64,000 nt of DNA from Onchocerca volvulus (Eukaryota > Nematoda > Chromadorea > Rhabditida > Onchocercidae): positions 10,254,616-10,318,615 of the forward strand of contig HG738139.1 of the NCBI GenBank assembly GCA_000499405.2, read 5' to 3'. The position numbers and the translations under genes are program-made. Below the pieces are notes generated by a model, which saw only the letters and a list, made by a program, of their open reading frames with translations, was not told the DNA's origin and ran no database searches. Each line of letters begins with the position of its first letter. The first letter of the stretch is position 1. Of the stretch, positions 27,115 to 39,300 are shown in pieces.

Positions 27115-28974
27115 AAATGAAACTGTGAAGACAATTCACTTGAGAGAAAAGAGGAAGAAAAACTGGAAAAGAAAATTGAAGAGAGTTAAAATTAAAGAAT
27201 TGACATAAATCTGGAAATATATGTAGATTTTTGACGACAACATAACGAAGATCACAAATAATAGATTGCGAAATAAAAACATTATTTCTCAAAAAACAAT
27301 ATTTTCTTTCTTGTTTCACTTGTGAATGAAAAAAAAACAAATTTCAGAATGTGCAACTCGGCTGTTCAATAAATCATCCCCCATTCTGGACGAAGATGTG
27401 ATCTCAGAAATCTAACCAGTTATTTCATTTTCAATTTATTCTCAATATAACGTTAGTGAGGAGTTAAAAGTTGTCTACTAAGTTGTCTTTCCTCCAATTA
27501 CAATTTTCGTACAAAATTTAACAATGATTTGCAAAAAGAAATCCCTTATCCTTTTTCCTTGAACAGAATTTGAGGATAATACGGCAAATGAGAAAAATAT
27601 CAACCCTTCCGGAAAATTTTCATCGATAATTATTGCCTTAAAAAAAAAAAAAAAAAAAAAAAAGAGCAATTTCGATAAACTTATGACAAAAAGTTTGCAA
27701 CAAGAATAATTTTTACAACAATTTCAATCATTACGTATAGCCATACCTACTTCAAATAAGTTATCTATTTATATATGTGAACGAAGTCTTTAGGAAGCAT
27801 CAATACAAGTAAAAACGATCATCAATCTCTCATATCATCATTATTTTGCTACATTTCTCGTAATAACTTAATCTTGCTAATAATAACAAAATAATGACCA
27901 GCAAAATAAGTTAAAGTTTTATTATTTTTTTAAGTAATCATTACTCGGATTGTTATGTCGTTGTTATTATTATGTTGTATTATTCTACTACTAGCACAGA
28001 ACATAAACTATAATATGAAAAGATGTAAAAATTAACGGGAAAAGTTAGTATTTCATTTAAAAAAGAAAACGAATAAGTTTCCAAAAATTTCAAGAAATCT
28101 AATGGATTGATTGATTTAAATCGAAATATGACAGAACTAAACATCATATTCCAAACTGACAAGCAAACCTAATCATACAACTGCTATAACCAACTGTCTA
28201 ACTATCGATATTTAACGCTTCAAAATCTAACGGGGCCGATCAATCGTTTTAAACGTGGCATCATATTGATCTCTTGCTAATCCCATCGTTTGAAACTATT
28301 TCTCTATCATTGTTTGAAGTGAGGGGAATGTGTTATATGAATTATATATCGTGGGACAGTAATATTTGACGATAAATCTCTCGTATTTGTATTCATCGTG
28401 TAAACATTGTCATGAGAGATAGACTTCCATTTGTATCTTTCATATGCTTCGTGAAATATTACTAAACAATATTTATTTGGGATACGAATATCTCCTAGAA
28501 TTTTCATTTGCTTCTTTTGTAAGCATTTTTATTGCATATCAGTGATAATTTGAAATATGTACATTTGTTTAATAACTCTACAGATCGAACTTACAAATGG
28601 GAGGAATGGTAGAATAAAATTTTTGTCACATGATGACACTGAATTGTAACATATTTCGTGGAATAACGTAACTTGTTATTTCTGAGGATTTCAATTTAGC
28701 ATTTTGTTTTTCTTTTGTTCTTCTTTTTTCGAAATTCGAAAGCATTTTGTCTCTCTTTTTTTTTTCTTTCTTCGAAATTCGAAGATCTTTTATGTCAAAT
28801 TCCATGTGTTGCTAATTTTAATTACAATTATATTGGTTTTTATTTTAAGATTTGGAGCTGAAGTGGTGGATGTTCTCCATATATGAAACAAGTGGAATCA
28901 TTTCAGCAGCATGGTTATTCCTTAATTATTTAATAAAATGAATTAAAAGGCGAATTACTTGGGAAACAAAAGCT

Positions 28975-29187
28975 GTTGCAAAAATAATCCAGTTAATGGC
29001 TTTCGTTCAATAATTAATGATGAGGAGGTGAAATATCGAACAGCGGATTATTACCCAAGTTAATTATAATGTCCATTATTTTTCTTCTGAAGCGGTTGCA
29101 AAAATAATCCGGTTCTTGATATCCGTTCAATTAATTAGTGATGAAGAACTGAAATATCGAACAGCGAATTATTACCCAAGTTAATTA
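28975..29187. repeat. Tandem duplication, period 120 bp
   Basis: Two units begin with gttgcaaaaataatcc at 28975 and 29095 and end with attattacccaagttaatta. They share most bases, including the block gaaatatcgaacagcg. Differences between them are mainly substitutions. Confidence 0.85.
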
Positions 29188-29258
29188 ATTCAAATGTCGA
29201 TTACTTTTTTCTAAAATTCGATCTCTTTTGTTATAAAAAAATATGGAAATTTTGACTC

Positions 29259-29319
29259 TTGTTTTGATTTGCTATTTAAGATATCCGACTTGTTTTGATT
29301 TGCTATTTAAGATATCCGA
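29259..29319. repeat. Perfect 30-bp direct repeat, period 31 bp
   Basis: Copies at 29259-29288 and 29290-29319 are identical over 30 bp, separated by one base. The block starts ttgttttgatttgc and ends aagatatccga. Confidence 0.9.
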
Positions 29320-29639
29320 TATATTCGTGCATCTAAAAAATTCAGGTCTACAAGTAACACTGGATACTTGTCTTTCCATAAAAAAAATTACATGAAAATT
29401 GCTTTTTGCATAAATCATCACTGTTTTTTATTCATCGTTACTGCCGTTTGCTTTTATGGTTCTTATATAACCAAAGGAATATAAAGACCATAATAAAGTT
29501 TAGATAACGAGATATTTCTCTAATTCGGCTCATTTCAATATGATTCATGCAATAAAACTTCGATAAATTTCTGTCATTCGTTCCATTTCGTTGCAGAATA
29601 ACTTTTTTCTAATCTAAGCCTTTTTCTGTGTTCTCATCC

Positions 29640-30955
29640 AAAAGGATTCATAGCGATGGAAAATCATTTCATTGCTATTTATTAATTGTACTCTAGCATT
29701 TTGAAATCTCGGATGCTACAGACGAATACATAAAAACGATAGATCGTTCAAGTGGGATTCCACAAGCGAATTCATATTGATAAACAGCTTTCAAAAAGAG
29801 CATTTCAAAAAATTGCTAACGAATTCATGCTAATGATCAAATAGAATTGAGGAATTCAAACAGTAGTAATTAATCTAGCTATGAATTAACCGATCCATAA
29901 AAATTAGACTTTCTATATTCTGGTTTTATCCAAGAATAAAATTTTGGGCGTCAAACTTCTTCGACAACTGACGAGAAGTCATTTCATTGCGATGTTTTCA
30001 GCTTCTTTGGGATATATCATTCCAATATGATCTATTTAATTTAAATTATGCAGATGGAATTTTGGTAAAAAATCATCCAGTTGCGACATCGTATCAAATT
30101 TTAGTAATTCGAGGAATTCCTATCTTATTTGGAATCTTGGAATGTTGTAAATCGCTACATAAAAACGAAAGACCATTCAAATGTGATCTGTTAATTTAAA
30201 TTATGTAGATATCTGCAATCTCGGAATGTTGTAAAGTTAACAGTGTAAGACCATTCAAATGTGATCTATTAATTTAAATTATGTAGATCGAATATCGATG
30301 AGAAGCGGTTCACTTATGACTTCGTAGTCAAATTTTAATAATTCAGATGAATTCATATCGATGGAAAACTATTTCGTTGCGATTTGTGAACAATATTTCA
30401 CCGAGTATGTAGTCTTGGATATTTGAAGCGGATACGCATGAGGGCAAAAAACTATTTAAATGGAATATATTTAATCTGAATTACGATTCAAATACCGTAT
30501 GCTTATTCATACCGATAAGAAGACAATGATGATATCGCAGAGAAATTCATATTAATGATAAGCTATTTCATTGCAAATTATTAACCATATTTTACTAATT
30601 GAAAATCTCAAATTCATGAGCCAATCATACATACGGACAAAAAACCGTTCAATTAGGATATATTTTATCTAGGCTATATCGATGGAACATAAAATACCAT
30701 AAACGAATTCATGCCAGTGGGAAACTGTCCAGTACGACTTTTGCAGAAGAACGTTTTTCTTATCAATGACAAGCTTTTTCATTGCAGTTTATCAATTGTA
30801 TTTTATAAATTTGGAATCCCAAATGCTAAAATGGATATACATAAAAGCAAAAAAGCGTTCAAATGCTATGTACTTAATCTAAATTATGTTGATGAATTAT
30901 CAAATTCTGCAAGCAAATTTACACGATAAAAAGCTATTCATTCAGTCTAATTTCA
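29640..30955 (+). pseudogene. Decayed C2H2 zinc-finger array
   Basis: Plus-strand fragments in several frames repeat the C2H2 linker pattern H-x-x-E/K-R/K-P/A-F-K-C: HKNERPFKCD near 30160, HKSKKAFKC near 30845 and HKNDRSFKWD near 29735. The first cysteine of each unit recurs at spacings of about 79-84 nt, for example 30378 to 30461 and 30783 to 30864, close to the 84 nt of one finger. Most units have lost the second Cys or a His, and stop codons recur in a shared block ttaatttaaattatg. At 30771-30866, LFHC is followed by an FKC 27 residues later, with Ser in place of the second zinc Cys. I read this as a dead zinc-finger gene or gene-derived repeat. A chance low-complexity repeat is the alternative. 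Confidence 0.5.
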
Positions 30956-32822
30956 AGCCATATAAATTCTGAAGATCATAAACGTTATGTTTGACAGCTT
31001 TTTTTTTTTTTTTGAGTTTCTGTTTCATCATTTTTCTTTAGAAATATAATTTTGGGAAAATTTCCAAATTCACTGTAGGTGTTGTGATATCATTATGCTA
31101 TGCATTATTTGTAATGCTAAACTTTTGATTTTTATAAAAAAAAAAAAGGAATGAACTGTTTATTTAGATTTATTAACTATATCTTTCCTATCGTTTTAAA
31201 TTGACATTATTATTAGACATTAGAGAACTTGACTGCATCATCACTGGATGATGAAAAGTTTTAATTTCAGGAATTTACTCAATACATGATGGGAATGGGT
31301 GGAACAGATTTCAGTTTCTTTTTCCCTCTCGAAGTAGTAGTTTCCCAGGCTAAATCCGAAAAATTTCCACCGTTTAATTCATAAATATAATTCCCATTAT
31401 GCTTTTTACATTTTACAATATTGTTTACGATTAAGTTTTTTCATATCACTTCTGCAATACACATGATATCAGGAAAGTACGCTAAAGAAGATCAAAAGAT
31501 AAGAAAATCCAATCAAACTCCAAAAAATTCGTTTAACTTATAAGACTTACATCATAATTTTCCGAAACAAAAATCTCGGAAAACTCAACATGAACATGTC
31601 ATTCAGGTTTAATATGAAGTCTGGATTGACCATGCTCATATAGAGTTTTTTCTCTACTGAACGAATTAATCACACAACTAAGAGGATTTAGCGTCAGTTC
31701 ACGGAGACTTTTAAATTAAAATCTAGAACTTTGATCGTCATGAATTTATTTCTGCTTGAAAATAATTAAGAGAGAAAGAATGTGAAACAAGAAGGAAATC
31801 ATGTGGTGTTGTTGGGAACGACAATTGTAGCTTTATGGGAGAGTTATGAATAATGGCACCTGTAAGGTTATGTGTAAGGCAAGTCAAATGCATGTGCTTG
31901 TACATTCATCGAAAAGTAACACACAATACCAAAAATCGTATGATAATTGCACGAACAATATTGAAAATTTAAAGTGGAATCAACAAGTCCTTCGTATTGG
32001 GGTACAAAAAAGCAACAATTAAAAAAAAAAGTCTTTCTTTTATCTTCTGATAGAAGTTAGAATCACAGGCAACCAGAAATATACGCAAATTATAAATATT
32101 CATCGAATAAACTTAAAATTTATTTCTTAAAATTTGCGGGAAAATATCTTGAATATCACAAATGAGTAAAAGGAAACTGTCTTTCTAAAATTCAACAAAG
32201 TTACGAACAACTTCGTGTTGCTTTTTAAAATTGATCTAGTTGTCCTTTTTTCCTAAGGTAAATCTGAAATCTTGAGAATTTCAAAAATTATGTCATTCAA
32301 TTCGAAACAAATAAGTTAGTGATATTTAAATGCAGACAAAAACAAAAATTCTCAATATGATTCTCAAAAGACGGGAATATATTTTAGATTCGTAGACAAC
32401 GGCTGGAATTTTTGATTATTTGAGAGCAAAAAGAATGGCATCAAAAAGAAAATAAAACAATGAAAGGCGCTGACGAAATGTTTCCAGTAACACAAAAAAC
32501 TAACTTTTTTAAATATTGCAAAATTAAAGTTATCAAGGCTTCTAAATCTACGAATGCAAAAACTTCTATGACATCTTTTAAAATTAAATACAGAGAACTA
32601 GAAAAAAATAAGACATTTTAATAACAAATTAAACAAAAATAAATTTTAGAAAATTGAAAGAAAAAAGCTTTATAATATGGAATTTTAGACAAAAAGGAAG
32701 AAATAGGGAAGAAAAGAGACAAGAACAAGGAGAGAAAAGTTTTTTGATCAAAAGAAAAAAAAAGACCTCATTCAATGATCGTACTGAAATTAATTTGTCT
32801 ATAAGTTCTTCCTTTTTTTTTC

Positions 32823-32831
<9 letters not shown>

Positions 32832-32861
<30 letters not shown>
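32832..32861. repeat. Poly-T tract of 30 bp
   Basis: An uninterrupted run of T lies within a longer pyrimidine stretch beginning near 32807. A poly-T this long could be the tail of an old retrocopy, but nothing adjacent supports that. Confidence 0.85.
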
Positions 32862-32862
<1 letters not shown>

Positions 32863-33335
32863 TAATAAGAATGAGGAAAATTACTGAAGTAGAAAAAAAA
32901 AAAGAACGAGAAATTTGAGCAAAAAAAATTATCTACAGCTATAAACAATAACAGTAACATTGCCTTTGATGATGGGAGACGCGTTTTCAAATATTCACAA
33001 TCAGCAAACCGTTCAAGCTGTTTAGTCTAGATTGGATTCTGACTCAATCTAAGAGCAATCATATCATGATTCCTTTAGCAATTCTTGAAGAATTTAGATT
33101 AAATTAAGATATTTAATCTTTTCGAATAATTTGCAAATACTAATGAAATATATTCAAAGATTCGGAAATCATGTAAGATATTTCACTTATCTTTTTCCGT
33201 GTCGATTTTCACTCGACACTCTGTTCTCATTTTTTTCATTCAATTTTCAAAACCTTTTTCTTATCAGTTCTCAGTAATCTACAAATTTAAACAGCATGTA
33301 TAACAAAGAGGTTTATGGTTGGTAAATTTAATAAA

Positions 33336-36300
33336 TTAAAATTCATCCTCGTTTTTGTCGAACCGTGTTAAGCTAATGTCAGTTTCTGACTTACATCTAC
33401 TACTTTGTAGATGATCAGAGCTATCAACATTCCATCGCCATGACGAGGAACCATTACGCCGATTCGACAAACATAACGGCTGCAATTAAGTTAGCATTGC
33501 CAAATTTTACCAAATTTATGCAATCAATCAATATCTACTAATGATACACTGTAAGTAGAAAACTTACAGATATAATATTCCAATGATTTTTAAATAAAAA
33601 TATGACAAAAATCTTCATCAACAATGGATTTAGTAAACTAAGAGCATGCACGGAAATGAACTAGCCAACTCACAATCATAACTCTTTAGTTCTCCATTTA
33701 AATATCACTAAAATGAATACAGTAAGAATTTTATCAAAAATGAATCAATGTTAACCTTTGTTTGATTATTTTCCTCATTATTATTCGATAAATAATGAAT
33801 ATTTCCGCTGCTGTTGGAATGATTTAATACCTCCTTATCTGGTCTGTTGATAAATGAAGTCTAAAAAAACTGATAATGTAAATCGACTATTGACATAAAT
33901 GGCCGAACATTACAATTCACACTTAAAATTGCTAAATGATAAACTATGTTGTCTTCTAACGTATAACTCTAATAATCATCAGTTTTTATTTCTAGTAAGA
34001 TAAATGTAAAATATTAAACAAAAAAATAACATTACCTCGCTTTGATCAACATATCCTGCACTGATAGTTCGTACAAGTCTTGCACTATCACTAACTGGAA
34101 ACATTTCTTCATCCAGATCGTCATCTATGTTTATTTCATTGGACACCACAAATGACACCTAAAACATATGATATTGTTATAAATATCTCAATCTATACAT
34201 ATTTTAGTTTATCATATTACGAGTATTTTAATTTATACCTCTGAAATGATCTCTGTGACTCTAATATTTTGGTTCCAATCCTCTGATCGATGTATAAAAA
34301 TAAAAAGATCTTCAGAAAAAATTTACAAAAACAAATCTTCTCATGACTGAAAAGGATAACTTCTTCATTTATAAATACATAAAATAATTCAGAGAAAGTA
34401 CCTCACGAAATTCATCATCAGGAAAATCATGTATCCCAGCTCTAGCGTGTCTCAGCAGAATCCTAACAATTTGAGCGAAAGTGGGACGTTCACGAGGATC
34501 GTATTTCCAACACTGTTCCATCAATTCGTACCTGAAAAATATCAAATATGGTATTTAAGATCATCCCATATTCAAACTTGAAGGATTATGGCATAAAAAG
34601 GAAATCGAAAATTTACTTTTTTACATGCGAAGTTTACTGAAATGAACATAAGTTCAGTATACTATAGCATTGCATCAGGAATGTATAAAATCTATAAACA
34701 TACCAAAAATCCGGACAACCAGTTGGTCTAGTCAGTATTTTTTTCTTCACACCAATATAATCAAAAACACTTTCATTAGCTAAACCCAAATATGGTTGTT
34801 GAGCCAACGTGAGCATTTCATAAATCACTATCCCGTAAGACCTGTACGAAATTAGCAATTAGTAAATGTAGATTTTGCTAATTTTGTTTTACTCAAATAA
34901 TATTCTGAATTTTATTCCATGTATATGAAGTCACTCTAGAAAAGCTGTAATTCTTTCTATCAATGTCACGACTCTCTCCCATTCTAGTACTTTCTTTGTT
35001 GTTCACTCTTAACAGAGATCAGTGCTACGTTAAAATTTTTTGGAATTCAGATTGGTCTACATCTAGTTTGCTTTTCAGCTTATTCTGTCACCGACTGAAT
35101 TAGTTACACTGAATCATAAATTGAAATCGCCAAATCGGTAATTAAATGAATCAACATATTTGTAAATATTATATTGCTACACTTCGTGTATCTCAGCAAT
35201 GTCTTATTGAATAAAAAAAAAAAAACACATGCCTATTTTAATTGGTAAAAGATTATCATCACTTATGCCTTCAATCGATCCTTTCAAATCTTTTAAAAGC
35301 AGTGTAGAGACTACGAAGATGATAAAAACAATTTTTCTATGAAAGCAATATTTTTTATTTTCATATTATCTAAATAGCCTAGAATATCCAATATTTATGT
35401 ATAATTTTACACAACTAATCCTTACCAGACATCGGACTTCATGGTAAATTTACCGTCCATCAACGATTCTGGAGCCATCCATCGTACTGGCATCAAACGT
35501 CTTCCTTTAGAAATGAAAACTTAGTAAAAAACTTCAACACTTCTAATTTTGAGAACCGTACAAAGTGTAAAACAAATATCCTTTTTTTCTTTTTTTTTTT
35601 TTTTTTTTCACATATTCGCAAGACTTTTCAGTCAAGCTTACAAAAACTGAAGAAGTCATGGAAATCATGGCTCATGAAACAAACCTGCTGGTTTATAATA
35701 TTCATGATAATAAATATCTCTTGCCATACCAAAATCACCTATTTTCACTGTATCGAATTCATTCACCTAAAACGATTCGTAATAAATAAAAAATTTGATA
35801 AAAACCACAATACCAACATACCATACAATTTCTGGCAGCTAGATCCCGATGGCAGAATTTCAACGATTCCAAATAAGCCATTCCATCAGCAATTTGTGAC
35901 GCCCACCGAAGGAAGTCGATTTCAACTGGTACTGGTAAACCATAAATATTTTCCTCAGCATTTGGTCGCCTAGATCGTAGATAGTCACGCAGATTACCCT
36001 TTAATACATTATTTTAACTCAGAAAAAACATGTGTATCTAAAAAGTGAAATTCAAAAAAAAAAAACCACAACAGCAAAATTTGCACGCTTTATGGTTTTT
36101 CTTTTTTAGTATCCACAAAGAGATAATTACCTTTTTCATCATTTCCATCACGACCAAAACAGGCTGGCCATCTGAGACAACGCCATAAAGTTTAACGATA
36201 AAAGCTGTATTGAACTGTTTCATAACACTTGCTTCAATAAGAAAATGAAGGCGTTCTGCGCTATTTGCTGCTTCGGATACAGTTTTAATTGCACATTCCC

Positions 36301-39300
36301 CGAAGGCAGCACCCAAATAAGACGTACAGTTGTTACCATATCCGCGATACACCTATAATCTCGAAACAAAAATTTAAAGTTCCAACATTATTCTGATTTA
36401 GATCAATCAAAACTAGACCTCGAGTTCTTTAAAAAATATGAATATTGAACAAATATGAAAAGTCCATAAGAATACTACCTTCCCGAAAGTTCCCCTGCCG
36501 ATTTCTTCTTCCAAATGAATTGCACTTCGTTTCAATTCCCACTCATCCGGTTTGTAAACATCCATTTGGCTTAGATATTCAGGATTTGCTGAAATTTGTT
36601 GCCGTACGTATTCACGAACCTAAAAGAAATTGAGCTTGAAGAAATTTAATTAAATCTTTCCCCATTTCTGATGACTTACGCAAGACGGATAAATCAAAGT
36701 TTAAATATGAGGAGATGAAATGCATTCATTTAATTTCGCCTTATTTTAAATGGATAACTTTTTAGAGACAGAAAGGCAAACAAAAGATCTTTTTTAAATA
36801 TGAATAACTCTGCAAGAAAATTTTTAGAAATACCTTTTCTCCTAATATTTTTCTAGAAATATAATATGCGGCCAAAGAACCAATAGATAATACAAGGAGA
36901 ACAATCATAACAATAAATGAAATTACCTGCAATACGACAAAAAAGTTCTACTGATCTAATCAATTTAATAAACTCCATGAAAAATAAGACATCTGAGTCT
37001 TTTGCTTCGCCAAAATAATGATTTGCATTTTTGGCATTAATATTTTCCACTATAAATTGACCGAACCAAAGTGCAGTGATCACAAACTACATCATTAAGT
37101 TAGAATTCAATGATTCGTTTTCTTTTTCCTTTTTTTTTTTTTGTTTTGTTTTGTTTTTATTTAATTGAATGGCATTTGACTTATGAATTCACAAAATTTG
37201 ATGGGTAATGTAGATAACATGAAGAATAACTCTTTAACAACAGCAGAGAATGAGTATGACTGAGAACATATGATTCCACGATATTAGGATATTCTTCCAA
37301 TTTTAAATTCGGGGAAATTGGACTAAACATGAAGGGAAAACTTTCCAATTAATTATTGAAGCTTAATTATAGAGACCACATCGTTTTACTTAGTTATAGT
37401 TGCAGTGACTTACCGTTGTTGTGAAAACTGTCGGTTTCACAATCTTGAACAATTTATGTGCTACGGCTATTTCCTTGACGGCATGAAATGAGAGTGAAGC
37501 CATAGATATTGTTTCTATCTGTACCAAGTATTCACCTTCTGCTAATCCATTGAACACTACACCTTCTCGTTCCCGAAAATTACTTGCTTTCACGCATTGG
37601 CTTATCGGTGTCTGGAAATAAAAACTGGTTATGAAAGATCCTTGCAATGCAAATTACTCTTTCAATAAGTTATCACTAAGCGAGGTATTACAACCTTGAG
37701 AAAAAGACTAGTCAGCAATAGCGATAACACAATGATAATGTACGACGCCATTATGATAAAAAGGAAACTATTTACGCACTTGAGCAACATTTTCAGCCAC
37801 TACAGTCACTCTATATGCAAGTATCATGCCATTTGGATTTGCCGGTTCCTGCCAAGTTATATTACGACTACGAGGATCTTGCTTGACCGACGTTGTGTTA
37901 ATCACTTTTATAGTTCTATTATCAACCAAATCATTTGATGCTGAAATAAACAACCAGGGACTAAATTTTGGGTCTTATAACAAGTTATCAAAGATGCAAA
38001 TCTGATACATCGAAGTTTCAAAGACACTATAAATTTTGAAAGCTCAATTCATCATTATCCGACCGACATTAGTTAAGAAAAATGATATAAACGCTTAAAA
38101 TTTGAGTAGTCGGCATATGTACAAGAAAAACAAGGATGTTGAAGATTTCCGAGCAATCCTTTAATAAAGAAATATTTACCGATTGGTGCTGTGCGTACGA
38201 CCATCCATCCAGGTCGCTGTGAGCAATACGCACCTCCTGGAGCTGATATGTTTTGGCATGCATGAATCTGCAAATATAAATCTTAACAAATACTTACTGA
38301 GACAATTTAAGATCTCATTTTTATTGAAAAGATTAGTGCATTAAAAAGGATTTTCCCATTAAGTGTTTCCGAAAACCGAGGGATATTTAAGAACTCAATG
38401 TAATACATCATTAATTAATAGTGAATTTCGGTTCGATTTTTCAACATTGCAAGTTAAATCTTGCAATAATCATCACTGCTCATATCAATTCAAGAAACCT
38501 GTGTCATGAAATAACATGAACAATTGCTAGCTATCATTTGTACTTGAATTTTGAATAACAAATACAGAGCTTCATCAAGTATGAATGCTGGAAATGCGAA
38601 CCCATATCTGATATTGTGTATAATGCCTCAGGCCAATAATTGAGAGACGGCGTGTAGTGACGTTAATTTTATGAGTCCCAATATCCAATTCTGATCGATA
38701 CAAACTTATAGTTTCATTCAATTCATTTTGTGTAATAAGTATAAACTTCTCATCACCATACTGCTTCTCATTTGGTTCGTTGTAATCTTTCAAAATTGAT
38801 CGACGATTACGACGAATTCGCAATTTCTCAGTCACACTTTTCTTTGAATGTCTACAATAGCCATGTGTACAACAGCCGAATATTATAAGTGATAATTAAG
38901 TCATAACGAAGCAATATATTTCATTAATCTAAACCTCATGCAAAAAAAAAAAATAAAATAAAATAAAAAACAAACTTCTCTATACTATTTTTTGAATAAC
39001 TTCAAGAAAATTCGAAAATTTGGTTCATCAAAAATAAATACCCATTCTCGGAAATTTATCATAAAAAACTAAAATTTAAGAAATTAAGTGATAGGAATTT
39101 ATCTGAGAATATAATCAAATGAAAGAACCTACTGTTGCACAAACACCAAATTTTGCATGGCATTATCAAAATCAGCTTCATTAATTTTTTCGTTTTCTAG
39201 AAGTATATTACTAGATTTCGACTGCTGTTGCAATTGTTGTTGCTGCTAAAAAAAAACTATTAAATGTATTACTGAACTGGTGAAACAATGTGATTAAGAT

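Larger units (their letters stand above)
27115..33335. other. 6.2 kb without a working gene, Pbx to daf-2
   Basis: This should contain the Pbx promoter at its left end and the daf-2 3' UTR at its right end. Within it are tandem duplications near 29.0-29.3 kb, a decayed zinc-finger array at 29.6-30.96 kb, a 24-bp poly-A at 27640-27663 and a 30-bp poly-T at 32832-32861. No splice-joined reading frame was found in the remainder. Confidence 0.5.

Noticed and set aside
32654..32990. Overlapping frames on both strands at the poly-T
   Set aside because: They are homopolymer and low-complexity translation.
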